Shown one piece after another: positions 37,132-46,037 of a stretch of DNA of 64,000 bases. Source of the stretch: Paraburkholderia caballeronis (GTDB lineage Bacteria; Pseudomonadota; Gammaproteobacteria; Burkholderiales; Burkholderiaceae); the NCBI RefSeq assembly GCF_900104845.1, contig NZ_FNSR01000002.1:2046001-2110000 (forward strand), in the 5' to 3' direction. Each line of letters opens with the position of its first letter. The stretch's first letter is position 1. The position numbers were made by a program, and so were the translations under genes. The notes beneath the pieces are model-generated. The model was not told the DNA's origin. It ran no database searches and worked only from the letters and a program-made list of their open reading frames with translations.

Positions 37132-38631
37132 ATGAACGCTTCGGATATTCTTGCCGAACTCGGGATCGCGGAACAGGTGCGCGTCGGTGATATCGAGGTG
37201 CGGTCGCCGATTTCGGGGGAGCTGATCGGACGTGTCGCCAGCCAGTCGCCGGCGGACGTGGACGATGCGCTGACTCGCGCACATGGTGCGTTCCTCGCGT
37301 GGCGCAATGTGCCTGCGCCGCGCCGCGGAGAACTGGTGAGATTGCTGGGCGAGCGTCTACGCGCCAGCAAGCAGGCGTTGGGCAGTCTCGTGTCGCTCGA
37401 AGCCGGGAAGATCCTTCAGGAAGGACTCGGCGAAGTGCAGGAAATGATCGATATCTGCGATTTTGCGGTCGGCCTGTCGAGGCAACTGTACGGGTTGACG
37501 ATCGCATCGGAGCGTCCGGGACACCGGATGGCGGAAACGTGGCATCCGATGGGAACGTGCGCGATCATCTCGGCATTCAATTTTCCGGTTGCGGTGTGGT
37601 CCTGGAACGCGGCGCTCGCGCTGGTCTGCGGCAACGCCGTGATCTGGAAGCCGTCCGAGAAAACCCCGCTCACCGCGCTGGCGGTCAACCGGTTGATGGC
37701 CGGTGCGCTGGCCGAATTCGGCGATGCGCCGGCCGGACTGGTGTCGGTCGTCAACGGCGGGCGCCAAGTCGGTGCGCAACTGGCGGGGGATCCGCGCGCG
37801 GCGATCGTCAGCGCAACCGGCAGCACGGAAATGGGCCGCGCAGTCGGGGTCGCCGTCGCGCAGCGGTTCGGTCGCGCGATCCTCGAACTCGGCGGCAACA
37901 ATGCGGGCATCGTCACCCCGAGCGCCGATCGCGAACTCGCGTTGCGCGCGATCCTGTTTTCTGCGGTCGGTACGGCGGGGCAGCGGTGTACGTCGCTTCG
38001 TCGTCTGTTCGTGCATGACAGCGTTTATCAGCAAACGGTCGAGCGTCTGCGCCAGCTTTATGCGAAGGTTCCGATCGGAAACCCGCTCGATGCCGGCACG
38101 CTGATGGGGCCGCTGATCGACGCTCATGCATTCGGGCGGATGCGGGCGGCGCTGCGCGCAGCCGCGGAGGAGGGCGGTAAGGTGACTGGCGGCGAACGTA
38201 TCGAGGTTGCCGGATTGCCCGGCGGCTATTACGTGCGTCCCGCGCTGGTCGAGATGCCGTCGCAAACCGGAATCGTACTAAAGGAAACTTTTGCTCCGAT
38301 CCTCTACGTAATGCGATACAGCGACTTCAACGAAGCGATTGCCGCGAACAACGCGGCCGCACACGGGTTGTCGTCGTGCGTGTTCACGACCGATCTGCGC
38401 GAAGCCGAGCGTTTCCTTTCGGCATCGGGCAGCGATTGTGGGATTGCCAATGTGAACATCGGGCCGAGCGGCGCGGAAATCGGCGGCGCATTTGGTGGCG
38501 AAAAGGAAACCGGCGGCGGTCGGGAGTCGGGATCGGACGCGTGGAAAGGGTACATGCGGCGTGCGACCAATACCGTCAACTACTCGGCTGCGCTTCCGCT
38601 TGCGCAGGGGATCGATTTTCGGCTCGATTGA
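37132..38631 (+). CDS. amaB: Antiquitin-type aldehyde dehydrogenase, probable L-aminoadipate-semialdehyde dehydrogenase (AmaB)
   Basis: This 499-residue ALDH7-family enzyme has Cys286 (GQRCTSLRR) as nucleophile and Glu252 (LELGGNN) as general base. Family-specific blocks are AFNFPVAVWSWNAALALVCGNAVIWKPSEKTP (part) and KETFAPILYVMRY. Antiquitin/AmaB enzymes oxidise alpha-aminoadipate semialdehyde (in equilibrium with piperideine-6-carboxylate) to aminoadipate in lysine catabolism. AAGGGG precedes the ATG at 37132. No partner lysine gene is adjacent. A dispersed palindrome occurs inside the gene at 38068-38082. Confidence 0.86.
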   Translation: MNASDILAELGIAEQVRVGDIEVRSPISGELIGRVASQSPADVDDALTRAHGAFLAWRNVPAPRRGELVRLLGERLRASKQALGSLVSLEAGKILQEGLGEVQEMIDICDFAVGLSRQLYGLTIASERPGHRMAETWHPMGTCAIISAFNFPVAVWSWNAALALVCGNAVIWKPSEKTPLTALAVNRLMAGALAEFGDAPAGLVSVVNGGRQVGAQLAGDPRAAIVSATGSTEMGRAVGVAVAQRFGRAILELGGNNAGIVTPSADRELALRAILFSAVGTAGQRCTSLRRLFVHDSVYQQTVERLRQLYAKVPIGNPLDAGTLMGPLIDAHAFGRMRAALRAAAEEGGKVTGGERIEVAGLPGGYYVRPALVEMPSQTGIVLKETFAPILYVMRYSDFNEAIAANNAAAHGLSSCVFTTDLREAERFLSASGSDCGIANVNIGPSGAEIGGAFGGEKETGGGRESGSDAWKGYMRRATNTVNYSAALPLAQGIDFRLD

Positions 38632-38821
38632 CCGTAGCGTGTACCCCCGGGACGCGCGATGAACGCTCCGGGGGCTCGCTGCCGGCTATACAGTTCGTCT
38701 CTGTCCGGAAAAAATCATTGTCGGACGGCGGTGGCAAGCCGGATCATGTCGTGCGGCTTGTGTGATCCCGGAGGTATTGCTCAGGCGGATCGGCCTGTAA
38801 CCATCGCGGCGGTTTCCACCT

Positions 38822-39337
38822 TTACACCTGCCTCCACCACCGTTCGATCGTCCCGACAGGCCATCCATGCGGCGCTCCATGAACCGCGACGAACCACGCA
38901 GCACCCCACGATGCGCCGACGACCAGCAGATCGCAGCGGCCGCTGTTCCACCAGTTCAGCGAATGGCGTCGCGCGATCCACGGCACGCCGAGCGGATTCG
39001 GCCAGTCCGCGAGCAGATGGATGACGCCGCCGCACGCAAGGCCGAACACCGGCGCCGCGAGCGGCAGATGGCCGATGCCGTGATACGACCACGCCAGCAG
39101 CGCGATCCAGCCGATGCCCCAGTGCGTGATCGTCCGATGCGTGATCCACAGACGCCGCCGTTTCGTCCACCACGCGACTTCCAGCCAGTCCGGCGCGGTG
39201 CCGCCGGCCACGCCCGCGAGGAAAGCCAGTGCGGTCCAGAGGTGCCACGGGCCGCCGGCTCCGGCGTGCGTGACCACTGCGGCCGCGATGACGCCGGCGG
39301 CCCAGCCGGTCGCGTGATGTGCGTTGCCCGATGCCAT
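38822..39337 (-). CDS. Membrane-bound metal-dependent hydrolase-like protein (YdjM/DUF457 type)
   Basis: This 171-residue protein has about four membrane helices and conserved polar residues: HHATGW near the start, APDWLE, THRTITHW and HLLADWPNPLGVPW. These His/Asp patterns are typical of the YdjM/YbcI DUF457 family, inner-membrane proteins annotated as metal-dependent hydrolases with no proven substrate. E. coli ydjM is LexA-controlled, but I see no LexA box here. It is a monocistronic minus-strand gene. Confidence 0.75.
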   Translation of the reverse strand: MASGNAHHATGWAAGVIAAAVVTHAGAGGPWHLWTALAFLAGVAGGTAPDWLEVAWWTKRRRLWITHRTITHWGIGWIALLAWSYHGIGHLPLAAPVFGLACGGVIHLLADWPNPLGVPWIARRHSLNWWNSGRCDLLVVGASWGAAWFVAVHGAPHGWPVGTIERWWRQV

Positions 39338-39473
39338 CGGATCAGTCTATTTATAGGGAAGAGGAAATCGGACGGAGCACGTCTTTGCAGAAGTGCTCGT
39401 GCGGCGACGGAGAGGATATGACGCCAGGTGCGTCAACCGATTACTCCGTCGCGAGGTGAAGTCGGACCGCCCG

Positions 39474-39836
39474 TCAAATCGTGCAGCGCGCGATATGAAA
39501 GCGCATTTCTTCTTCGGGAGGATCGCTGGACGCGGACGGATCGTGCATGACGCGCACCACCGACCCGTTGCCGGAAGGCGTCAGCGTCACCAGGTACGAC
39601 GCGTTCGACGACGAACCCACCGCCAGTTCAGTCGCGCCACCCGCTTGCGACGCGCGAACCCGCGGCAGGCGATCTTCGAGGCAGGTCGCAATCGATGACG
39701 GCGAGCGCAGCGACGACACATAAACCATCGGCGCGGCCGCCGCGGTGTCGTCCGGCGCTGGCGTCGGCGCCGAACCGCACGCGGCAACCAATGCAACGGG
39801 AGCGGCGGCAAGCAGGGATTTCGTGAGCGAATTCAT
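39474..39836 (-). CDS. Hypothetical lipoprotein
   Basis: This 120-residue protein has a type II signal peptide with lipobox VAAC at about residue 17-20 (SLLAAAPVALVAACGS), then a Pro/Ala-rich linker and a small domain containing two further Cys (CLEDRLP, IARC) that may pair. YLVTLTPSGNGSVVRVM suggests a beta strand pair. I do not recognise the family. The start at 39836 gives the clean signal; the frame is open to 39920. Confidence 0.65.
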   Translation of the reverse strand: MNSLTKSLLAAAPVALVAACGSAPTPAPDDTAAAAPMVYVSSLRSPSSIATCLEDRLPRVRASQAGGATELAVGSSSNASYLVTLTPSGNGSVVRVMHDPSASSDPPEEEMRFHIARCTI

Positions 39837-39965
39837 GAGCGGCATGGAAGTGACAACGAACGCTGAAAGTGCCGTCGAGTATACGCAGGGTTGCATGCGC
39901 CGGTCAGTAAGAAGATGCAACAGCGCGTTCGTCGAAATCGCAGCTTGCCGCGTGATGCGAGCGCC

Positions 39966-40003
39966 AATAAAAAACGCACATGCGGTTGTGCCGCATGTGC
40001 GTT
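39966..40003 (-). terminator. Terminator of the porin gene
   Basis: A perfect 13-base stem, AACGCACATGCGG at 39973-39985 with CCGCATGTGCGTT at 39991-40003, is followed on the minus strand by a run of six T. It lies 55 bases after the porin stop. Confidence 0.92.
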
Positions 40004-40057
40004 GCGCATCGACGGCAGCCCGGCGGGTTGCGCCGTGCTGCCGCTTCGCTGCGTACT

Positions 40058-41227
40058 TTAGAAGCGGTGACGCAGGCCGACCGTCGCCGCGACCTGGTTG
40101 CCGTTCGTCGACGCCGGCAGCGTGTTGATCGCTGCGACGTTCGAGATGCCGTTGCCCGTGGCGTCATAGCCCAGCGAGCCGGAAGCATGCTGATACACGC
40201 CCGCGAGGTACACGTCCGTGCGCTTGCTGAACGAATAGTCGGTCGCGAGCATGACCGTGTGCCACTTCGGATCGTTCCGGCCGTAGCTGCTGCCGGTCAC
40301 GCGGCCGTCGGTGAACGTGTACGAACCGAGCAGCGCGAGCGCCGGGGTCAGGTGGTACGCGCCGTTGACCTCGTAGTTGTTGGTGTGCAGGTTCAACCCG
40401 CCGAGACCGTTCGTTGCGCCCGACGCGGCGCCGCCGCTGCTCAACGAGGCCAGGCCGTCGATCTGAGAATGCGTCCACACGAGGCCGACCAGCGCCGGGC
40501 CGAACGCGTAGGTTGCGCCGACGCCGTACGTGCGTTGCAGCCGCGCGGAGATGTTGGTGTCGGACGAGGCCGCGCCTTGCGCGCTACCCAGCGCACCCGA
40601 GTTGTTCAGTTGCAGATAGGCGGCGGCGACATTCAGCGGGCCGTAGTTGTACGACGCGCCTGCGCTCCATGCGCGGCCGTTCGAGAAGCCCTCCGGGTCG
40701 TTGCTGAAGCCGTACAGGCCGCCGAACTTGAAGCCGGCGTAGTTCACGCTTTCATACTTGACCGCGTTCTTGATCGAGAACGACTGCGCGAGGTTGTCGT
40801 TGTCGAACGGGTGGCCGGCCAGGTTGTTGCCGAAGCCCATGCCCGCCGCCGACAGCGGCGACAGGTAGTCGACGACCGAGTCGTACTGGCGGCCGAGCGT
40901 CAGCGTGCCGAACTGGTTGCTCTGCAGGCCGACGTACGCCTTGCGGTTGAAGCCGGTTTCGCCGTGGTAGCCGCCGTTGTTCAGATTGAAGCCGCTTTCC
41001 AGGGTGAAGATCGCCTTCAGGCCGCCGCCGAGGTCTTCCGCGCCGCGCAGGCCGAAGTACGTGTTCGACACCGAGCCGCTGTTCTGGATCCACGCGCTGT
41101 GGCCCGCGACGTTGTTCGCGTAGACGATGCCTGCGTCCAGCGAACCGTACAACGTCACGCTGCTCTGCGCGTGCGCGCCCATTGCGAAGACGCCGAGAAC
41201 GCCGGCGGCGATAAGGGTTTTTTTCAT
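40058..41227 (-). CDS. General trimeric porin, Burkholderia OpcP/OmpC type
   Basis: The 389-residue porin has a signal peptide MKKTLIAAGVLGVFAMGAHAQ, then SSVTLYGSLDAGIVY, the standard first strand of betaproteobacterial porins. Sixteen amphipathic strands are likely. The constriction-loop region has GRQYDSVVDYLSPL, and the C-terminus is LRHRF with the terminal Phe needed for outer-membrane assembly. It forms water-filled channels for small hydrophilic solutes. GGAG precedes the ATG at 41227. The gene is monocistronic, with its own terminator and a long AT-rich upstream region. Confidence 0.94.
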   Translation of the reverse strand: MKKTLIAAGVLGVFAMGAHAQSSVTLYGSLDAGIVYANNVAGHSAWIQNSGSVSNTYFGLRGAEDLGGGLKAIFTLESGFNLNNGGYHGETGFNRKAYVGLQSNQFGTLTLGRQYDSVVDYLSPLSAAGMGFGNNLAGHPFDNDNLAQSFSIKNAVKYESVNYAGFKFGGLYGFSNDPEGFSNGRAWSAGASYNYGPLNVAAAYLQLNNSGALGSAQGAASSDTNISARLQRTYGVGATYAFGPALVGLVWTHSQIDGLASLSSGGAASGATNGLGGLNLHTNNYEVNGAYHLTPALALLGSYTFTDGRVTGSSYGRNDPKWHTVMLATDYSFSKRTDVYLAGVYQHASGSLGYDATGNGISNVAAINTLPASTNGNQVAATVGLRHRF

Positions 41228-41528
41228 GGTTTCTAACTCCGGACAGTACTTGAGAATCACACCGACGCGTATAGGGCTGTCGCAGCGGTGATCTGATGAT
41301 TCGGAGCAGAGTGTATTCGCGTCCCCCGGGTCTTTCCCTTTATCTCGCGCAACAATGCTTGTGGAAATTTGTAACAAATGGATTAATGGCAGTAAGTAAT
41401 TGGTATTAAAAGGATTTTGTAGGACGTGAAAATGTAAAAGAAGTTTGTCAATGATAATTCTGTTGCGTGCGTGCGACGATTCCCGGAAATGGCCGTCTGT
41501 CAAGCGTTTCGGCAGTCTGATCGATTTC

Positions 41529-41542
41529 TTGATCTAGATTAA
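41529..41542. promoter_or_regulatory. FNR/Anr-like box
   Basis: TTGATCTAGATTAA fits TTGAT-N4-ATCAA at nine of ten positions. It lies 300 bases upstream of the porin and 80 bases before the orphan terminators, so it could control either the porin or an sRNA. Confidence 0.5.
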
Positions 41543-41620
41543 GACGTGAGCCAGGAAGGCATTGTTGCAGCCCCGATGGTGAAAGGCTGCGCGGTTCAGA
41601 GATACAATTTGTTTGCCCTT

Positions 41621-41639
41621 GACCAAGGGTGGTCTTTTT
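41621..41639 (+). terminator. Orphan intrinsic terminator 1
   Basis: GACCA at 41621-41625 pairs with TGGTC at 41630-41634 around AGGG, followed by five T. TACAAT at 41603-41608 upstream resembles a -10 box. Confidence 0.7.
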
Positions 41640-41652
41640 CATCTGTTTTTTT

Positions 41653-41677
41653 AGCGGCCTTCGGGCCGCTTTTTTTT
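41653..41677 (+). terminator. Orphan intrinsic terminator 2 (UUCG tetraloop)
   Basis: AGCGGCC at 41653-41659 pairs with GGCCGCT at 41664-41670 around TTCG, followed by seven more T. It is the second of two tandem plus-strand terminators with no annotated upstream gene. Confidence 0.88.
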
Positions 41678-41859
41678 GATAAAAGCTAATTCCTGTTTAG
41701 ATAGATTATTGGCGGCCTGAAAAGGGTTTCGGAAATATAATGTGGTTTATCGCCGCAGTTATATCCCGATAGATCTGTCGTGCGTGTTCCGATCGCTTGC
41801 AGGTAAAATCCTGCGCTTGCCCGCCTGGCGGGCAGCCCAGCAACTCCGCGAATGCCGCC

Positions 41860-42369
41860 ATGACGACCGACTCTCCCGCCGCCGCCTCCGACTCCTCCGC
41901 CTCGCCCGAAATCCAGCAGGACCCGCGCCTGTGGCGCAAGGACGGCTGGACCGCGCGCGTGATCAAGAACGAAGACGACGACGGCTGGGCCGTCGCGATG
42001 ATCAAGGACGGCGAACCGGAGCCCGCGCTGGTCGGCCCGTGGACGATGGGGCGGGACAAGAAGAATCCAAAGCCGCTCGACGCCGCTGCGTTCGGCACGC
42101 TGGTGAAGACGGCGAGCGAGGTGTTGCGTCGTCACGAGCAGCAGTTGCATGCGCAGTTGCACAAGCGCGTGACGGTCGACGGCGACCACGGCGACATCGA
42201 CGTGACGCTCGACATCGTGCCGGACGAGTACGAGCCCTACGCGCTGCTGACCGCGTTTGACGCGTTCGGCGGGCAACTGGCGCAGCAGCGCGTCGAGCCG
42301 ACGTTCAAGCTGTCGAAGTCGGCCGCGCAGGCGTGGGCGGCGGGCGGTTTCGGCCGCGTCGGCGGCTGA
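41860..42369 (+). CDS. Conserved hypothetical protein
   Basis: The 169-residue soluble protein starts at the ATG at 41860. The N-terminal 20 residues are Ala/Ser-rich and probably disordered. The body includes DDGWAVAMIKDGEPEPALVGPWTMGRDKKNPKPL and IVPDEYEPYALLTAFDAFG, a compact alpha/beta domain I cannot place. Upstream terminators isolate it from leftward transcription. It converges with the next gene. No function is proposed. Confidence 0.7.
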   Translation: MTTDSPAAASDSSASPEIQQDPRLWRKDGWTARVIKNEDDDGWAVAMIKDGEPEPALVGPWTMGRDKKNPKPLDAAAFGTLVKTASEVLRRHEQQLHAQLHKRVTVDGDHGDIDVTLDIVPDEYEPYALLTAFDAFGGQLAQQRVEPTFKLSKSAAQAWAAGGFGRVGG

Positions 42370-42400
42370 CGCGTAACGTATGACGCGCGCCGCCGCGAGG

Positions 42401-42832
42401 TCAGTCCTGCTTGCAGAAGATCGCGGTCAGGAGCGGCGCCGCATGATAGACGATCGCGGCATTGCCGGCGGCGCGCACCGCGGCCTCGACCTTGCCCTGG
42501 CTGCCGAGCACGACCGCGCCATAGGCCGAGCGCGCGATCGGCTTGCCGCTGCCGGTCCGGAAAAGCGGGTCGTCCTGCTGGAATCCGACGATCGCGAACA
42601 CGCTGAAGCCGTATGCGGTCAGGTGCTGGTCGTGGGCGGGCCAGAACGCGTTGATCGAGTTGTCCTCGACGCGCATCGGCTTGGGCTCGATCAATTGCTG
42701 GTCGACGAGGCCGGACACGAACTCGTGCGCGGACATCCTGCACGTCAGCAGGTCGTCGAGGGTGGCCGGGCGGCCGATGGCGGGGAGCGCCGCGAGCAGC
42801 AGCGCAAGGGCGAGGCGGGTAAGGCGTTTCAT
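42401..42832 (-). CDS. Secreted hypothetical protein
   Basis: The 143-residue product has a signal peptide ending GRPA near residue 23. Two Cys in the mature part (LLTCRMSAHEF and AIFCKQD near the C-terminus) may form a disulfide. GFSVFAIVGFQQDDPLFRTGSGKP is the most distinctive stretch. I do not recognise the family. It is probably periplasmic. Confidence 0.7.
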   Translation of the reverse strand: MKRLTRLALALLLAALPAIGRPATLDDLLTCRMSAHEFVSGLVDQQLIEPKPMRVEDNSINAFWPAHDQHLTAYGFSVFAIVGFQQDDPLFRTGSGKPIARSAYGAVVLGSQGKVEAAVRAAGNAAIVYHAAPLLTAIFCKQD

Positions 42833-43456
42833 CCGGGTCAGGGTTCGAGTTCGGCCGGGAGCAGAGCGTGCGCCGGGCGGGTGCGTAAGCCTGTTTCAGA
42901 GGCACGCACTGTACGCGGGTTCGAACGAATGTGCTTGCGGCAGCGCAGTAATTGGCGTCGCTCGATCAGTTCCGCACTGTCCTTGATGTCTTCGTGACCA
43001 TGGCGCTCGGCACCGGATCGTTTCCGGACGATGGCGCGAAAGAGTGTCAAATCCGCAGGCCCTTAAAACGCGATGGCCGATTCTGTGGATGGCGCGGCGG
43101 GTAGCGCCTTGACCTGGGTTGGGGTGCGTTCGGGTTATCTGCGGGCCTGCGGTTTGCTTGATCGGGAGGCATGGTTTCGGGTGCCGTCGGTCGTCCCCGA
43201 CGCGGCGGTCCTATCCGCTCTATTCCCGCAGCGATTGGGCGTCATAGTCGTGGGAGTTATCAGCGCGGGATCCGGAAAGCGCGCGCTTTTTTCAGCATCT
43301 TCCGCCGGACAACCACCGGCCGAAACGGCCCGCATCCGAGCCCCCGGTTCCGCGGCGATACCGCCGCCAGGCCGGGCTCTCAGCGGTCCGGCGTCTATCC
43401 CGATACGTGCCGCCCCCCAACACACGCAAATACGGCTTCGACTATACTTCGCGGTT
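42833..43456. other. Intergenic region upstream of the lipid cassette
   Basis: These 620 bases divide two divergent units. An open frame from 43073 runs into the CDP-alcohol phosphotransferase, but its translation is low in complexity and unlike the family. TATACT at 43443-43448 resembles a -10 box nine bases before the ATG at 43457, which would make the first cassette mRNA nearly leaderless. No other signal was found. Confidence 0.5.
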
Positions 43457-44152
43457 ATGACTGGAAAAGACCAACCTGGGAAAACGGCGCCGATCGCGGT
43501 GCCGCTGCCCCGCACCTGGGACGCGCGCGCCGCGCGCTGGCTCGTCACGCCGCTTGTCCACACGCGTGTCACCCCGAACCACCTCACCACGTTGCGCCTC
43601 GCGATCGGACTGGCCGGCGCGTATTGCCTCGCGCTCGGCGGCTTTACGCACGTCAACATCGGCGCATTTTTGATCGTTTTGTCGAATTTTGTTGATCACA
43701 CCGATGGCGAACTGGCCCGCATCAGCGGTAAAACCAGCCGTATTGGTCATTTCTACGATCTCGCCGCCGATGCGGTCGTGACCGTGCTGCTGTTCTTCGG
43801 CATGGGCTACGGGCTAGGCGTCCAGTCGTCCGGCGCCGGGTGGCACGTGCCGCCCGCGGTGCTCGGCGGGCTGGCGGGCGTCGCGGTCGCGGCGATCTTC
43901 TTCCTGCGGATGCGGATCGAGGAAATGGCCGGCAAAGTCGGCACGAAACAGGCGTTCGTCGGGGGCTTCGAGACGGAGGACGTTCTCTATCTGTTGCCGC
44001 TCGTGACGCTCACCGGTATCGTGGCGCCTTTCGTCGTCGCGGCGTCGATTGGTGCACCGCTGTTTGCGCTGTGGGTCGTGGTCGACTACTGGCGCGTGAC
44101 GCGCCGGCTCCGTCCCGCGAAGGAAACCAGCCAGATGTGGATCAGCAGATGA
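43457..44152 (+). CDS. CDP-alcohol phosphatidyltransferase, lipid cassette gene 1
   Basis: The 231-residue membrane enzyme has the complete CDP-alcohol phosphotransferase motif: Asp80, Asp83-Gly84, Ala87-Arg88, Gly97, Asp101 and Asp105. The four Asp bind the two metal ions and the last acts as base. About six helices follow. It should join the phosphoalcohol from a CDP-alcohol to a lipid acceptor, or the reverse. The last gene of the cassette encodes a cytidylyltransferase that could make that CDP-alcohol. Its stop overlaps the next start by four bases (ATGA). The chemical identity of the head group is not given by sequence. Confidence 0.88.
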   Translation: MTGKDQPGKTAPIAVPLPRTWDARAARWLVTPLVHTRVTPNHLTTLRLAIGLAGAYCLALGGFTHVNIGAFLIVLSNFVDHTDGELARISGKTSRIGHFYDLAADAVVTVLLFFGMGYGLGVQSSGAGWHVPPAVLGGLAGVAVAAIFFLRMRIEEMAGKVGTKQAFVGGFETEDVLYLLPLVTLTGIVAPFVVAASIGAPLFALWVVVDYWRVTRRLRPAKETSQMWISR

Positions 44153-45000
44153 GTGCGCAAGCAGAACAAGAACAGGTCGTCCCGTCCACCGCCCCCCGTT
44201 TCTCCGGCGGCCCCGCGCCGCAATCCACCGCACCCGGCGCCGACCCGGCCCGGGCCGTCGCGGCGGCGCTGCGTCCGCTGGATAATGCGCGTCTGCGCGG
44301 CGAATACGTGGATCAGGGCTCGTTCCTGTACCTGTCCGAGTTCCTGCCCGCCGACGCGACGCAACAACTGATCGACGCGGCGCGCGCGCTGCTTCCCGAA
44401 GTCAACCGCAACTACCTGCCGGGCCACAAGGCGGGCGGCAGCGTGAGCCGCCACACGATCGACCGGCTCGCGCCGTACATCGCGCAGCTTTACCGCTCGC
44501 CGGAACTGATCGCGTGGCTCGAAAAGATCACTGGCGACCGGCTGCAACTGTCGCCGCAGGACGATCCGCACGCGTATGCGCTGTACTACTACACGCGCGC
44601 AGGCGACCACATCGGCTGGCACTACGACACGTCGTATTACGACGGCCGCCGCTACACAGTGCTGTTCGGCGTGATCGACGACTCGTCGTGCACGCTCGAC
44701 TACGAGTTGCACACGCGCGACGACAGCCGTTCGGACCAACCCGGCTCGGTCCAGTATCCGCCGGGTTCGCTGGTGCTGTTCGACGGCGACAAGCTGCGCC
44801 ACCGTGTCACGCCGGCCGCCGAAGGCGAGATGCGCGTGTCGCTGACGTTCGAGTACGTGACGAACCCGAACATGCGCCCGTGGCGCCGTTTCATTTCGAA
44901 CATGAAGGACGCGATCGCGTACTTCGGCTTTCGCCAGGTGTTCCGCAAGGCAATCCTCGCGGGCCGGCGCGGCGGCGGCACCGGGGGAGAGTCCGCGTGA
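44149..45000 (+). CDS. Fe(II)/2-oxoglutarate-dependent oxygenase, lipid cassette gene 2
   Basis: The 283-residue protein has a disordered N-terminus of about 40 residues and then a double-stranded beta-helix. The iron facial triad is His158 and Asp160 (GWHYDTSYY) with His218 (LRHRVTP), and Arg229 (MRVSLTFEY) is the likely 2-oxoglutarate anchor. Retention of the Asp argues for hydroxylation and against halogenation. The start overlaps the phosphotransferase stop and the end overlaps the next start. The coupling suggests it hydroxylates a lipid or its head group; this is inference. Confidence 0.82.
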   Translation: MSAQAEQEQVVPSTAPRFSGGPAPQSTAPGADPARAVAAALRPLDNARLRGEYVDQGSFLYLSEFLPADATQQLIDAARALLPEVNRNYLPGHKAGGSVSRHTIDRLAPYIAQLYRSPELIAWLEKITGDRLQLSPQDDPHAYALYYYTRAGDHIGWHYDTSYYDGRRYTVLFGVIDDSSCTLDYELHTRDDSRSDQPGSVQYPPGSLVLFDGDKLRHRVTPAAEGEMRVSLTFEYVTNPNMRPWRRFISNMKDAIAYFGFRQVFRKAILAGRRGGGTGGESA

Positions 45001-46010
45001 GTCGCGCTGCGCTCCTGCTGCTGTCGATCGGCGCGGCACTCTTCATCGCGCTGCTGGCCTGGCAAGGGCTCGGATCGGTGACGACCGCGCTGGCGACCGC
45101 CGGCTGGGGGCTCGGACTGCTCGCTGTCGTGCATGTGGTGCCGCTCGCGTTCGACGCGGGGGCGATCGCGGTGATGTTCGGCCGGCATGATCCAGTCGAT
45201 CAGCGCGACGCGCTGCTCGCGCGCTGGACCGGCGAGGCGGTGAACAGCCTGCTGCCGGCCGGCCAGATCGGCGGCCCGGTCGTGATGGTGCGCCAGCTCA
45301 CGCAGCGCGGGATGCGGATGCGCGATGCGGCGGCCGCGATCACCGTCAGCACGACGTTGCAGGCAGTCGCGCAGATCCTGTTCGCGGTGTTCGGCATACT
45401 GCTGTTTTGCGTGTACGCGTCGCATGGCGCGCCGCGCAATCTCGGCATCGCGGCGGCGATCGCGACCGTGGTGCTGTCGTCGATGATCGCGCTGTTCTAC
45501 GTCGCGCAGCGGCGCGGGCTGTTCGGGCGCACGCTGCGCGTCGCCGCGAAGCTGTTCGGCAAGCGCGACTGGTCGTCGCTGACGAGCCGCGCCGATGCGG
45601 TCGATGAAGCCGTGAAGGAACTGTATCGGCAGCGCGGCAAGGCGGCGGCGAGTTTCGCCTTCAGCCTCGTCGGCTGGCTGGCCGGCACGGTCGAGGTGTG
45701 GCTCGCGCTGCGCTTCCTCGGCCATCCGGTCGGCTGGGTCGACGCGCTGCTGCTCGAAAGCGTCGGCCAGGCGATCCGCGGCGCGGCGTTCGCGATTCCG
45801 GGCTCGCTCGGCGTGCAGGAGGGCGGTTATCTGCTGCTCGCGCCGCTTGTCGGGCTGCCGCCCGACGCCGCGCTCGCGCTGTCGCTCGCGAAGCGCGCGC
45901 GCGAAATCATGCTGGGCCTGCCGGGCCTGCTTTATCTGCATTTCAGCGAACGGAACTGGCAGCGTCGGCGCGCGGTGCGCGTGCCGACTGCTGTCGAAGC
46001 CGTCGATTAA
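44997..46010 (+). CDS. HpnL-like / lysylphosphatidylglycerol synthase TM-region membrane protein, lipid cassette gene 3
   Basis: The 337-residue protein has about eight membrane helices and starts at a GTG that overlaps the previous stop (GTGA), with GGGGGAG upstream. RWTGEAVNSLLPAGQIGGPVVMVRQL and IPGSLGVQEGGYLLLAPLVGLPPDAALALSLAKRARE (part) match the HpnL branch of the UPF0104/LPG synthase transmembrane superfamily. That superfamily includes the MprF flippase domain. A lipid flippase or transporter role is the natural guess. No hopanoid genes are nearby, so the HpnL name reflects family only. Confidence 0.85.
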   Translation: MSRAALLLLSIGAALFIALLAWQGLGSVTTALATAGWGLGLLAVVHVVPLAFDAGAIAVMFGRHDPVDQRDALLARWTGEAVNSLLPAGQIGGPVVMVRQLTQRGMRMRDAAAAITVSTTLQAVAQILFAVFGILLFCVYASHGAPRNLGIAAAIATVVLSSMIALFYVAQRRGLFGRTLRVAAKLFGKRDWSSLTSRADAVDEAVKELYRQRGKAAASFAFSLVGWLAGTVEVWLALRFLGHPVGWVDALLLESVGQAIRGAAFAIPGSLGVQEGGYLLLAPLVGLPPDAALALSLAKRAREIMLGLPGLLYLHFSERNWQRRRAVRVPTAVEAVD

Positions 46011-46037
46011 GTTTTTTTCCCGAGGAACGCTTTACGC

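Larger units (their letters stand above)
41228..41859. other. Long AT-rich intergenic region with orphan terminators and FNR-like box
   Basis: This 630-base gap, distinctly AT-richer than its flanks around 41350-41460, contains the porin promoter (minus strand), an FNR-like box at 41529-41542, and two plus-strand intrinsic terminators at 41621-41639 and 41653-41677 that no annotated gene requires. No protein gene is supported. Confidence 0.65.

Noticed and set aside
38644..38674. CCCCCGG/CCGGGGG hairpin after the aldehyde dehydrogenase as a terminator
   Set aside because: The loop is 17 bases and no T tract follows on either strand, so I do not call it an intrinsic terminator.
38822..39337. 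LexA control of the YdjM-like gene, as in E. coli
   Set aside because: No CTGT-N8-ACAG sequence lies upstream of 39337. The only perfect LexA box I noticed in the window is at 25385-25400.
43073..43456. 128-residue N-terminal extension of the CDP-alcohol phosphotransferase
   Set aside because: The extension has no similarity to the family, whereas the ATG at 43457 gives a protein of normal length.
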